Source: Burkholderia cepacia (lineage in GTDB: Bacteria > Pseudomonadota > Gammaproteobacteria > Burkholderiales > Burkholderiaceae). From it: a stretch of 64,000 nt of DNA. The position numbers and the translations under genes were made by a program. Under the pieces are notes generated by a model. That model was not told the DNA's origin. It ran no database searches and saw nothing but the letters and a program-made list of their open reading frames with translations. The stretch is from positions 372,001-436,000 of the forward strand of contig NZ_LDWR01000011.1 in the NCBI RefSeq assembly GCF_001039005.1, given 5' to 3'. Shown here piece after piece: positions 17,901 to 25,766 of the stretch (the stretch's first letter is position 1; each line of letters starts with the position of its first letter).

Positions 17901-18811
17901 TGCAGGCCGCGCTGCTGCGCGATGTAGCCGGGATCGCGTTCGAGCCGGCGCTGCGCATCGCGCCGGCTGTCCAGTTCGGCAACCCGGCCGCGGAATTCGG
18001 TATCGTCCGGCACGAGCGCGAGATACGCCTGCAGCGCATCGAGATACGCGGGATCGCTGCCGGCCGCCTGCAGCACGCGCCGCCACAGCGACATCGCCTC
18101 CGTATGGTCGGCGTCGTCCCGCTTCGCGAGCGACCATGCGATCCGGTTCGCCTCCGCGCGCGTGGCGGCATGCTGGTTCAGCAGCCGCGCGAGCGCCATG
18201 GCCGCGCTGGTGTCCTGCGGATCGGCCGCGATCCTGCGGCGCAGCGCGGCGAGCGCCGAGTCGTGTGTACCCGGCGCATTCGCGAGGATCTCGTAATACT
18301 CGGCGCCGAGCGCGCCGGACGGCGCGTCGTTCGGAAACAGCGCGACGACCCGCCGGGCCGCCTCGTCGGTGCGGCCGCTGCGCGCGAGCAGGCGGATCTG
18401 CGCCATCTCGCCGCGCCCGCTCGTCGCGACGCGGTATTCGTCGGCCACCCGCCGCGTGGCAGGCCCGTCGGGCGACTGCGCCTGCAGGCGCGCGAGCGCG
18501 GCCTGCGCGCCTTTCGCGTCGCCGAGCCGCAGCAGCACGCGCACCTGCTCGGCCAGCAGTTCGGTGTCGCCCGGCGCGATCAGCAGCCCCTTGCGCAGCG
18601 CATCGCGCGCGAGGTCGTCGCGGTGCTTGACGCCCCACATCCGCGCGGTGTCGAGTTGGCGCTGCGCGTCGGCGGAAACGGACGTCGCTCGCGCGGCGGT
18701 TTTCGGCGCCGTCGTATCGGATGCGGCGCCCGGCGCCGCCGCGCACACCGACGACGCGAGCCACGCGAACCCCGCGACATGCGGCGCGGCACGCTTCAGC
18801 GGGCGGCGCAC
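14903..18811 (-). CDS. bcsC: BcsC, TPR-rich outer-membrane cellulose export channel
   Basis: This protein of about 1302 residues carries nascent cellulose across the periplasm and outer membrane. A GTG start at 18811 is chosen: it is preceded by GGGGAGG and gives a signal peptide ending SSVCAAAPGAA. About 900 residues of tetratricopeptide-like repeats follow (recurring AxxxLARL, GxxxxAxxALxxAL patterns). The final roughly 340 residues form a porin-like beta-barrel, from ETGWTPAYKSGDEGISSYR to the terminal VRLYSDY. The start overlaps bcsZ by 16 bp. The TAG stop falls inside the CTAG at the edge of the palindromic element. It is somewhat longer than E. coli BcsC. Confidence 0.92.
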   Translation of the reverse strand: MRRPLKRAAPHVAGFAWLASSVCAAAPGAASDTTAPKTAARATSVSADAQRQLDTARMWGVKHRDDLARDALRKGLLIAPGDTELLAEQVRVLLRLGDAKGAQAALARLQAQSPDGPATRRVADEYRVATSGRGEMAQIRLLARSGRTDEAARRVVALFPNDAPSGALGAEYYEILANAPGTHDSALAALRRRIAADPQDTSAAMALARLLNQHAATRAEANRIAWSLAKRDDADHTEAMSLWRRVLQAAGSDPAYLDALQAYLALVPDDTEFRGRVAELDSRRDAQRRLERDPGYIAQQRGLQALARGDLAGADPLLARAARARADDADAVGGLGLLRLREGRHDEARALFVRAATLATDQRDKWQSLARTAQFWGLLAQGRAAAAAGRSKDAERAARAALAMQPNSPDAKLQLADALLAQRDWARAEPLLRELLAARSPSLPAVRGAAMLYENTGRADRIGPLLDALQGRVTGRDDRRALDGLRADLLADQARALADKGERGPAAQRYEAAVRAAPDAPWTRFALARLYRDMGLPQLGRTVMDDGLAQSDTPEMRYATALYRNSVNDVAGAQAALAPVDDAHRSDGMRALARKLDAEGTLADARGALGRGDRVAFAASLAHAQASAPDDPDMLAAVGAQWIDAGEPDRGLAPLHDWIVAHPSEADADVRLRYGDLLGSAGRDDALAAWLDALRREPSLTPAQTARLEDQSLRLVLRQTDDAIARQDYVQARTQLDRASPAGRADKRYALELADLERAQGHFGAARDALAPVVARTPDDTDTQLALARIDEDSGNRAAALARVQAVLARTPDDDVDTQLSAVRRLNALRRPDEAAQVTDRLHAAYPARADVTVAAGRVAEAQGRYDDAASLYRLSLSQERTAGVSPGRDGLTPAQAAFADLEQRRNPEIETGWTPAYKSGDEGISSYRAQQVPIYMQLPIRYDGHVFAQIDTVHLDPGTLDTSDPNAYSLTTFGTYAALKAQSGLPPPFQSNQSAAALIANPPGSLHQTATGVALGAGYRTDAWRFDLGTSPLGFPVHYLVGGVRYRFDAGPASFSVNASRRPETSSVLSYAGMRDPWTGAVWGGVRRDGVNLRASVDVGRTNLFAELGAGVLSGRNVERNAEVTLRTGFTVPVYERATMKVSTGLVGNAWHYAQNLRYYTYGQGGYYSPQRYLSLGVPIEWAGRHDALSWDLTFTGGVSNSYEKDSLYYPTFSDQRAAQVAAGFVYAGSSTRGVSFSYGVNGIVEYRVNPHLSVGAQLHVDRSHDYAPSSALVYLRYAFDARAQRSWLVTPTPVRLYSDY

Positions 18812-20016
18812 GAACGGCCTCCCCAGCGAGCGTCGAGCGTGCCGTCCGCGCCGAACCGGTAGCGCCCGTCGCGCCAGCCGAGCCCGAACAGCGTCAGCAC
18901 GCTCGTGTAGTAGCCGGGCGCCGACTGGCGCGCGAGCGCATCGACGCGGGCCGCCTGCGCATCCGCGAGCGCGCGCTGGCCGCGCGCGTCGAGAAACGGC
19001 ACGGCCGCCGCCGAGAACCCCGCGTTGCCGTCGTTCGGCCCCGCGACGCCCGTCGTCGTATCGACCTTCTCCGGCGGCGCGCCACGCGCGGCGATGGCGT
19101 CCGCAAACGGCGCGAAACGCGCGAGCAACGGCGCGGCAAGCGGATCGGCGCGGTCGAGCATGCCGGCCCACAGGTACACGCGGATCGCGTTGTACGCGCT
19201 CTCCGCGTGCGTCTCCGGATCGGGCCCGAAGCCGGTGCCCGCGCGATACAGCGCCCAGTCGGGCGAAAAACCCTTCGGCGCCGTGTCGAGCAGCACGCGC
19301 CCGGTGCTGGAAGCCAGCGCGGCCCAGCGCCGGTCGTCGGGCAGGCGCGCGCCGAGCGCGCGGATCACCTGCGGCGGCGAATAGCTCGGATTCACGCGCC
19401 ACTGACCATTGGCCAGCTTGAACCCCGTCGGCCCCGGCAGCAGCGTGACGCCAAGACCCGGCACGGTGGCCGTTTCCTCGTCGAGCACACGCTTCGCGAG
19501 CAGCGTGCCGCGCGCGGTATAGCTGCGCTCGTGCCACAGCCGCCCGGCCTCGACGAGCGCATATGCGATCCACAGGTCGGCGTCCGACGCCGCGTTCGCG
19601 TCGAGCACGCGCCACGCGCCGTCGGGCGCACGGCCCCACAGCCACGCCGGCAGATGCGCGCTCAGGTCGCCCTGCGCGAGGTTGTTCTCGGTCCATGCGA
19701 GGATCGTGTCGAACATGCGCCGGTCGTTCGCGACCAGCGCGAAGAAAAGTCCATACGCCTGCCCCTCCGACACCGTGCGTGAATCGGCCGAGCCGACGTC
19801 GATCACGCGGCCGTCGGCCGAGATGAAATCGCGCTTGAACGCGTCCCAGCGCGGCCATGCCGCGCTGCATCCCGCATTGGCCGCGTCGGCCCCCGCGGCC
19901 TGCGCGCGAGCAGCCATGCCGGCCGTCGCGCACGCCACCGCGACCGTCAGCGCGAACGCCGCGCCGACGCGTCGCGCCGGCTGCGTTGCCCGTCGCTTCG
20001 CCATAACCCGCGCCAT
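18796..20016 (-). CDS. bcsZ: BcsZ, periplasmic endo-beta-1,4-glucanase (GH8)
   Basis: This 406-residue family 8 glycoside hydrolase has a signal peptide (residues 1-41, ending MAARAQAAGAD). The catalytic acid is in SRTVSEGQAYGLFFALVAND, matching the SEGQxYG motif of E. coli BcsZ. The segments WGRAPDGAWRVLDANAASDADLWIAY and ESAYNAIRVYLWAGM complete the active-site cleft. It trims cellulose during export. The ATG at 20016 lies just after the bcsB stop with GGGGGA in front; an in-frame ATG at 20004 is an alternative. Confidence 0.93.
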   Translation of the reverse strand: MARVMAKRRATQPARRVGAAFALTVAVACATAGMAARAQAAGADAANAGCSAAWPRWDAFKRDFISADGRVIDVGSADSRTVSEGQAYGLFFALVANDRRMFDTILAWTENNLAQGDLSAHLPAWLWGRAPDGAWRVLDANAASDADLWIAYALVEAGRLWHERSYTARGTLLAKRVLDEETATVPGLGVTLLPGPTGFKLANGQWRVNPSYSPPQVIRALGARLPDDRRWAALASSTGRVLLDTAPKGFSPDWALYRAGTGFGPDPETHAESAYNAIRVYLWAGMLDRADPLAAPLLARFAPFADAIAARGAPPEKVDTTTGVAGPNDGNAGFSAAAVPFLDARGQRALADAQAARVDALARQSAPGYYTSVLTLFGLGWRDGRYRFGADGTLDARWGGRSCAAR

Positions 20017-20019
20017 CCG

Positions 20020-22332
20020 TTACATCCCCCGTCGACGCGCGGCGATTCTCTGCAGCACGCTGAACACGCCGAGCGCGAGCAGCAGCCCCGCGACGACGCC
20101 AACCGCGCCGAGCACGACCGGATGCCGCGCCGCATGCGTCCATACGCGCGCATACCACGGCACGAAGCCGACCACGTAAGGCTCGCCGACACGCAGGCTG
20201 TCGACCTGCCCCGGCCGCACCAGCGCGAGATCGCCCTGCAGTTGCGACACGAGGCCGGCGTTCTCGAACACGTTCAGCAAATCGCCGAGGCGCGGCTGGT
20301 CGGTCGCCGTCAGCGCGACGACGCTGCGACCATGGCTGCCCGGCAGCTCGAAACCGGCGAGCGCCGCGAGCGGGCCCGTCTGTTCGATATGCGCACCGCC
20401 GTCGGCCAGGCCGACGCCGTTGCGCCAGCGCTCCTTCACCGTGAACGCGACACGCGTCGTGCCCGCACCCTCCTGCTCGCCGATCGCGAGCGGCAGCGCC
20501 GAGCGCCAGTGCGCGAGTAGCGGCGACGCAGGCGAGCCGTCGATCACGAGCAGATCCTTGCTGCCCGACAGCGCGGCGACGTCGCCGGGCCGCGCGACCT
20601 GCACGCGCAGGGCCGGAAAACCGGTCCACTCGCCCATGTGGCCGAGCATCGTCAGGTAGGCCTCGAGTTCCTGCGGCGACGGCCGGTCGGGTATCACGAC
20701 GGCCGTCTGCGACAGGTCGGCGAAGCGCGTGAACGGAAAGCCGCTGTTCGCGAAATACGCGAGGTTCGGCAATTGCGCGTAATGGACGAAGTGCGAGAAG
20801 TCGATCGTCGAATCGGGATCGATCGCCGCACGCTGCGGCTCGGAGGCCGTGCTCGAGCACAGGCCCGTCTTCTGCGAATCGAGCGTGAAACGGAACTGCA
20901 GCTGGTTGCCGCTGCCGACGCGAAACGCCGGAATATCGACGTCGCTCGTCACGCGCCCTTCCGGTACCGACAGCAGCGGCAGCTGCATGCGGCCGCGCGC
21001 GTCCTCGGCATGGGCCGGCCCGAGCCGGTACGACTTCACGAGCTGGTCGTTGATTTCGACGGCGAGCGTCGAGTTGTCCTGCACCGTCGGCGCCGTGTAG
21101 CGGTAACGCAGCGTGATCGGCACGCCCGCGCCGTTCCACGAATGGAGATCGGCCGGCACGCGCAGGTTCAGGCGGATCGCGTCGGGCGTCGTGCCGCGCG
21201 CTTCCAGCTCGCGCGGATCGGACACGAGCTCGCGGAACGTGATCGGCCGGTTCACCGGCAGCCAGCGCGGCGCGTCGTACGGCTTGCGCGGCGCGCCGAG
21301 ATCGACGTGCGCGACCGTCGCCGACGGCCCCGACAGCGCCGCGCGGCCGAGCACGAGCGTCGCGACCGCGTCGTCGACTTCGGCCGCCGTGCGGCCCGTG
21401 ACGACGAGCAGCTTGCGCCCGGGCGCGGCCGGGTTGTCGGCGACCGCGAGCAGCGGGCCGTTGACCGACGGCAGCGCGAGGCCGGCCGGCAGCGTCGCGG
21501 CCGTGCCGATCACCACCGCCTGGTCGTCGGCCGGCAGCGCGGACGACACCGGGAAGCGCGTATGCCGGTAGTCGGCCAGCGCGCCGAACCACGACGCGAG
21601 CACGCCCGCGCTGCGCAGCGTCGCCGAATCGGGCGATGCCGGCAGCACGAACGGCAGCCGCACGCGGCCGTTGTCGCGCCGGTCGAAGAACGGCGCGGGC
21701 AGCAGCGCAAGATCGTTCGGCAGGCGGACCGGCGATTCGTCGAGGATCAGCTCGCTCGTCGGGCTCACGTCGGCCCATAGCGCCGAGTTCGACGGATCCT
21801 CGCAATGGTCGAGCGTGTAGTGCGCGATCAGGCGCAGGCCGATCTGGTTGAAATCCGAGAAGTAGCGCGGATCGATCGGGATCTCTTGCGTGACCGTGCG
21901 GCCCGCGCGCACGGCGTCGAACGGGACGGTCGCGATGACCTCGCCGTTTACCGACACCTTCAGGTGCGACATCGGGAACACGAGCGACGGCGAATACGCG
22001 TAGGTCAGGCGCAGCCGCGCGCCCGTGACCACGCGGTCGAGCCGCACGCCCGCGTTGATCGTGCGCGCGTCGTCGGCGCCGCGCAGGCGCAGCGGGTCGA
22101 ACGCGCCGAGCGACGCGAACGGCAGGTGTACGGTCGACGCCGGCAGCCCGGCGGACGGCGCACTGGCCGCCGTCGGCGCGGCCGCGAGCGGTGCCGCGGC
22201 GGCAACGGCGGCGGGTGCCGAAGCGCCGACCGCAGCCGGCACTGCCGGTATCGGCGCGGCCGACAGCGCGGCCGCGTGGAAAGCGCCGAGCGCGGCGACC
22301 GACAGGACGAACAGCGACGCGGCCGGCTTCAT
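20020..22332 (-). CDS. bcsB: BcsB, periplasmic cellulose synthase regulatory subunit
   Basis: This 770-residue partner of BcsA sits in the periplasm and guides the glucan chain. It has a signal peptide (residues 1-25) and then an Ala/Pro-rich linker to about residue 65. Repeated carbohydrate-binding and flavodoxin-like domains follow (for example FPMSHLKVSVNGEVIATVPFD and HYTLDHCEDPSNSALWADVSPTS). A C-terminal membrane anchor is at about residues 735-762 (VVLGAVGVVAGLLLALGVFSVL). It is the first gene of the operon; the control region lies between it and the divergent diguanylate cyclase. Confidence 0.93.
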   Translation of the reverse strand: MKPAASLFVLSVAALGAFHAAALSAAPIPAVPAAVGASAPAAVAAAAPLAAAPTAASAPSAGLPASTVHLPFASLGAFDPLRLRGADDARTINAGVRLDRVVTGARLRLTYAYSPSLVFPMSHLKVSVNGEVIATVPFDAVRAGRTVTQEIPIDPRYFSDFNQIGLRLIAHYTLDHCEDPSNSALWADVSPTSELILDESPVRLPNDLALLPAPFFDRRDNGRVRLPFVLPASPDSATLRSAGVLASWFGALADYRHTRFPVSSALPADDQAVVIGTAATLPAGLALPSVNGPLLAVADNPAAPGRKLLVVTGRTAAEVDDAVATLVLGRAALSGPSATVAHVDLGAPRKPYDAPRWLPVNRPITFRELVSDPRELEARGTTPDAIRLNLRVPADLHSWNGAGVPITLRYRYTAPTVQDNSTLAVEINDQLVKSYRLGPAHAEDARGRMQLPLLSVPEGRVTSDVDIPAFRVGSGNQLQFRFTLDSQKTGLCSSTASEPQRAAIDPDSTIDFSHFVHYAQLPNLAYFANSGFPFTRFADLSQTAVVIPDRPSPQELEAYLTMLGHMGEWTGFPALRVQVARPGDVAALSGSKDLLVIDGSPASPLLAHWRSALPLAIGEQEGAGTTRVAFTVKERWRNGVGLADGGAHIEQTGPLAALAGFELPGSHGRSVVALTATDQPRLGDLLNVFENAGLVSQLQGDLALVRPGQVDSLRVGEPYVVGFVPWYARVWTHAARHPVVLGAVGVVAGLLLALGVFSVLQRIAARRRGM

Positions 22333-22788
22333 GCGCGGCTCCGCTTCGTCAGGCTTGTCCGGTTTTCATTCGCATCGAAATCCGCGCGCGCAAAGCAGCC
22401 ATGCCCGTGAGTGCACAATCCCACTGCTTCCCCTCATATCTAACTGGCCTGATTCATATATCGAAACAACGCGGCCGATTCTTTAGCGGTCCCTGCGTCG
22501 TGTTGCGCGCGCCTGGCACCGGCACTCGCGTATTCGTCACACTATCTCAAAAATAGGACAAAACTTACCCCGATTCGCGACGGTGAAGCGAAAAAAACCT
22601 CAGACCGGTCGGAAATGCTGCGCAAGAGGAGTGAATGGCAAAATTTTCGCCATTGCTGCCGGTGGGGCCGAACGGCATACTGCCGGCGCGGCCGGCCGGG
22701 CCGGCATGCCGGCGGCGGTCCGTTGCAGACCGCCCGCAAGGCGCTGCCGCGGGGCGGCGCGTATGCTACCGCACTCCCGCGCCGCCCG
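22333..22788. promoter_or_regulatory. bcsB / diguanylate cyclase divergent control region
   Basis: This 456-bp non-coding gap is A/T-richer than its neighbours at 22430-22600 and probably holds both promoters. The clearest structure is a 6-bp-arm inverted repeat at 22634-22654, AATGGC and GCCATT, flanking a nine-base AAAATTTTC core; this resembles a repressor or activator site. A G/C-only palindromic run (GCCGGC repeats) lies at 22682-22715. No riboswitch was recognised. Confidence 0.5.
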
Positions 22789-23838
22789 ATGATCTTTCTT
22801 CGCGAGAAAACTGACTTGGATCAAATCGCCAACACCGCCACCCCGTCCGCCGACACGCTGCTGCGCATCATCGCGGTGCAAACCGAAATCGCAAAGCTCG
22901 GCCTCGACCTCGGCAGCGTGATGGCCTATGTGGCCGAACAAGTGCCGCAGCTGACCGGCGCGAGCGCCGCCGCGGTCGAGTTCGCCGAAGGCGACGACAT
23001 GGTGTACCGCGCCGCGTCGGGCACCGCGGCCGGGATGCTCGGGCTGCGGCTGCGCCGCTCGGGCAGCCTGTCGGGCCTGTGTGTGCAGCAAGGCGAGTTG
23101 CTGCACTGCAGCGATTCGGAAATCGACCCGCGCGTCGACCGCGACGCGTGCCGCCGGGTCGGCCTGCGCTCGATGCTCGTGATGCCGCTCACGCATGCGG
23201 AGACGACGGTCGGTGTGCTGAAGGTGATGTCGCCGGACGTCGACGGTTTCTCGCAAGCTGACGCCGGCACGCTGCGGTTGACGGCCGAGCTGATCGCCGC
23301 AGCGATGTTCCACGCGGCGCGCAACGAGGCGAACGAGCTGTACCTGCGCGCGACGCACGACGCGCTCACCGGCCTACCGAACCGCGCGCTGTTCTACGAC
23401 CGCCTGCGTCAGTCGATGCATACGGCGCTGCGCGCGAACGGCCGGCTCGGCATTCTCAACATCGACATGGACGGGCTGAAGCCGATCAACGACGGTTTCG
23501 GCCACCGCGCGGGCGACGCCGCGCTGCGCGAGATCGCCGCGCGGATGCAGGGTGCGGTGCGGCGCTCGGATACGGTCGCGCGCGTCGGCGGCGACGAATT
23601 CGCGGTGCTCCTGCCGAACATCGGCAATCGCGACGACGCGCATGCGCAAAGCACGCGGCTCGCGCGGCAGGTCGGCGAACCGTTCGAATTCGAGGGACAG
23701 CCGCTGCGGCTCGGCGTCAGCGTCGGGATCGCGATGCTGCCCGACGACGGCACCGACATGAACGCGCTGATCGAGCATGCGGATCAGGCGATGTACGAAG
23801 CGAAGCGGTCGCGATCGCAACGCAGGACGCCTGCGTAA
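22789..23838 (+). CDS. GAF-GGDEF diguanylate cyclase
   Basis: This protein of about 349 residues makes c-di-GMP. An N-terminal GAF domain spans about residues 20-180 (MAYVAEQVPQLTGASAAAVEF through VLKVMSPDVDGFSQAD). A GGDEF domain spans about 185-345, with DALTGLPNRALFYDRL, NIDMDGLKPINDGFGHRAGD and an intact RVGGDEFAVLL. The upstream RRSD five residues before GGDEF is an RxxD inhibitory site, so product feedback is likely. ATG 22789 and TTG 22816 are both possible starts and neither has a strong ribosome site. Its position head-to-head with bcsB suggests it supplies the signal read by BcsA and BcsE. Confidence 0.9.
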   Translation: MIFLREKTDLDQIANTATPSADTLLRIIAVQTEIAKLGLDLGSVMAYVAEQVPQLTGASAAAVEFAEGDDMVYRAASGTAAGMLGLRLRRSGSLSGLCVQQGELLHCSDSEIDPRVDRDACRRVGLRSMLVMPLTHAETTVGVLKVMSPDVDGFSQADAGTLRLTAELIAAAMFHAARNEANELYLRATHDALTGLPNRALFYDRLRQSMHTALRANGRLGILNIDMDGLKPINDGFGHRAGDAALREIAARMQGAVRRSDTVARVGGDEFAVLLPNIGNRDDAHAQSTRLARQVGEPFEFEGQPLRLGVSVGIAMLPDDGTDMNALIEHADQAMYEAKRSRSQRRTPA

Positions 23839-23907
23839 CGCCGGCCCGAAGGCGGTCCGCTGCGGGCGCAGCCGAACAGGCCCGCCCGATCATCGCGTGA
23901 AGCGGCG

Positions 23908-24360
23908 TTAGCCGACCTGCGGCATCGCGATCGCCAGCCCGACCACGAGCCACTGCACGATCGCGACGAGCACGCCGGCCCGGCACAGCCCGACCGCGCC
24001 GCGCACACGCGCGTCGAGCGCGCGCCCGGCCTTCCCTGCATCGATCCAGCCGAGATCGGCGAGCGCGCGGTCGAGCGCCGCGAGTTCGTCGTCGACCGAC
24101 GCATCACCGGAGGCCGCCCGCGCGAGCGCGGCGAACAACCGGCGGTCGATCTCGATGCGCACCGCGTACCACAGCGCGGCGATCCCCGACCCCGTGCTGA
24201 CGACGGCCAGCAGCACGCGGGCGATCGACGCCGGCGCCCAGCCCGCCGCGATCCACCAGCCCGCGCCCGCCGCGGCCAGCGCGGCCGCGATCGCCCACGC
24301 ACCCGCGTCGAGCGCGCCGCGCGCGGCGGCAATCCTGAATGGCGCGGACGGATCGCGCAT
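23908..24360 (-). CDS. Small membrane protein of the lipid cluster, unknown function
   Basis: This 150-residue protein has about three hydrophobic segments (residues 17-36, 42-62 and 127-145) and a cytoplasmic-looking helical middle (DDELAALDRALADLGWIDAGKAGRALDARVRG). I do not recognise the family. The ATG overlaps the stop of the upstream phosphatase by 4 bp, so it belongs to the ynb-like operon and may be a membrane partner of the lipid enzymes. Confidence 0.7.
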   Translation of the reverse strand: MRDPSAPFRIAAARGALDAGAWAIAAALAAAGAGWWIAAGWAPASIARVLLAVVSTGSGIAALWYAVRIEIDRRLFAALARAASGDASVDDELAALDRALADLGWIDAGKAGRALDARVRGAVGLCRAGVLVAIVQWLVVGLAIAMPQVG

Positions 24361-25766
24361 CACCCGCCTCCCGCGCCGCGACGGCGATTGATCCAGTGCT
24401 GCAGCACGGCCACGCCGTCGTCCGACCACACCGCGTGAGGCCGCACCGCGCGCACGGCGGCAAGCGCGTCGCGCGCATCGCCCAGCCCGCGCCGTGCCGC
24501 GAGCCACGCGGCCGCGCACAGCACGCTGCGCCCGTAGCCGAGCGCGCAGCAGACCAGCACGTCGCGCCCTTCCCCGTGCAGGCGCTCGAGCGCCGCGACG
24601 GCCTGCGCGAGCTGCGCCGCGGTCGGCGCAACGAGATCGAGCTGCGGCACGGCCGCATAGGCAAACGACGCATCGGCCGCCGCCCAGCGCGGCATCTCGG
24701 CGGTCAGGTCGACCAGCGCCGTGAAGCCGTGGCGCCGCACGTCGCGCGTCGTCGGCGTACGGCCGATCGACACGCGCTCGTCGATCCGCACGGGCGCCGG
24801 CTGCCGGAACGTCCACAGCCGCGAATTGACGAATGCGCCGGCGATCGTCGGCGCGAGCAGCCAGCGGATGACGACCGGGAAACGCCCGTGCGCATCCTTC
24901 TGGAAGGCGCCGGGCGCGCCGCGCCGGTAGATCCACGCGACGCACGCGAGCGCCAGCGCGACCCACCCCGCCGCCAGCGCCCAGCCCGGCGCGCGCGGCA
25001 CGCACCACAGCGCCACGAGCGCGACCAGCGCCGCGCCGAGCGCATAACGACGCGCGAGCGCGCGGCCGGCCGCGCCCGGCGACGCATCGGCGCCCGGCAA
25101 CCGGCCCGCGGCATCGCGCAACGGAAACAGGAACAACGCGAGACAGCCGACGGCCGCACCGGTCGGCACGTCGATCGCGTGATGCTGGTAGGTCGTCAGC
25201 ACCGACACGCCGATCGCCGCGAACCACAGATGCAGCACGACGCGCACGGCCGTGCCGCGCAGATGCTTCGAATAAACGGCCCACAGGACGACGAGCAGCC
25301 CGATGTGCAGCGACGGCGCCTGGTTGAACGGCTTGTCGAAGCCCATCAGCAGCGTGAACAGCGCGCCGGCCACGCCGCCCGCGTCGGGCCGCTCGAAACC
25401 GAAGCGCAGCGGCCACGCGATGAAGCACACAACCGACACCAGTTGCACGGTCAGCAGCCGCTTCACGTGATCGAGCAGATCGGCGCGGCGCGTCCAGAAG
25501 AAAAACGACAGCGCATACAGCAGGTCGATCGACCAGTACGGCACGATCGTCCACGGGACGAACGGGATCGCATGCTCCCAGCCGAACGCGAACGTCGGCA
25601 CCGCTGCGCGGCGCGCGGCGAGCCAGTTCGCGAAGCCGTACGTCGAGAAGAACACGGCGCCCATCACCGCGAGCCAGCCGAAGCGCAACGCGAACGACGC
25701 GTCGCGCGCGCCGGCCGCCGACGCCTGCGCCGCCAGGCCGCGTGCGTCGCCGCCGAACTCGCTCAT
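24360..25766 (-). CDS. ynbD: PAP2 / dual-specificity phosphatase fusion (YnbD-like)
   Basis: This 468-residue inner-membrane protein has two phosphatase modules. The N-terminal PAP2 domain has about six helices, with QAPSLHIG (the PSxH motif) and TTYQHHAIDVPTG (the His-Asp motif). The C-terminal domain from about residue 330 is of the dual-specificity phosphatase type with VLVCCALGYGRSVLCAA. The C-x5-R loop is intact, but the His usually preceding the nucleophile is replaced by Cys. The architecture matches E. coli YnbD. The likely substrate is a phosphatidyl-polyol phosphate made by the neighbouring enzymes; this is inference. Confidence 0.82.
   Translation of the reverse strand: MSEFGGDARGLAAQASAAGARDASFALRFGWLAVMGAVFFSTYGFANWLAARRAAVPTFAFGWEHAIPFVPWTIVPYWSIDLLYALSFFFWTRRADLLDHVKRLLTVQLVSVVCFIAWPLRFGFERPDAGGVAGALFTLLMGFDKPFNQAPSLHIGLLVVLWAVYSKHLRGTAVRVVLHLWFAAIGVSVLTTYQHHAIDVPTGAAVGCLALFLFPLRDAAGRLPGADASPGAAGRALARRYALGAALVALVALWCVPRAPGWALAAGWVALALACVAWIYRRGAPGAFQKDAHGRFPVVIRWLLAPTIAGAFVNSRLWTFRQPAPVRIDERVSIGRTPTTRDVRRHGFTALVDLTAEMPRWAAADASFAYAAVPQLDLVAPTAAQLAQAVAALERLHGEGRDVLVCCALGYGRSVLCAAAWLAARRGLGDARDALAAVRAVRPHAVWSDDGVAVLQHWINRRRGAGGG

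Noticed and set aside
12707-18862. An open plus-strand frame of about 2,050 codons opposite bcsE and bcsC
   Set aside because: It is Arg/Ala/His-rich, has no recognisable domain, runs through the non-coding palindromic element and mirrors GC-rich codons of the true genes on the other strand.
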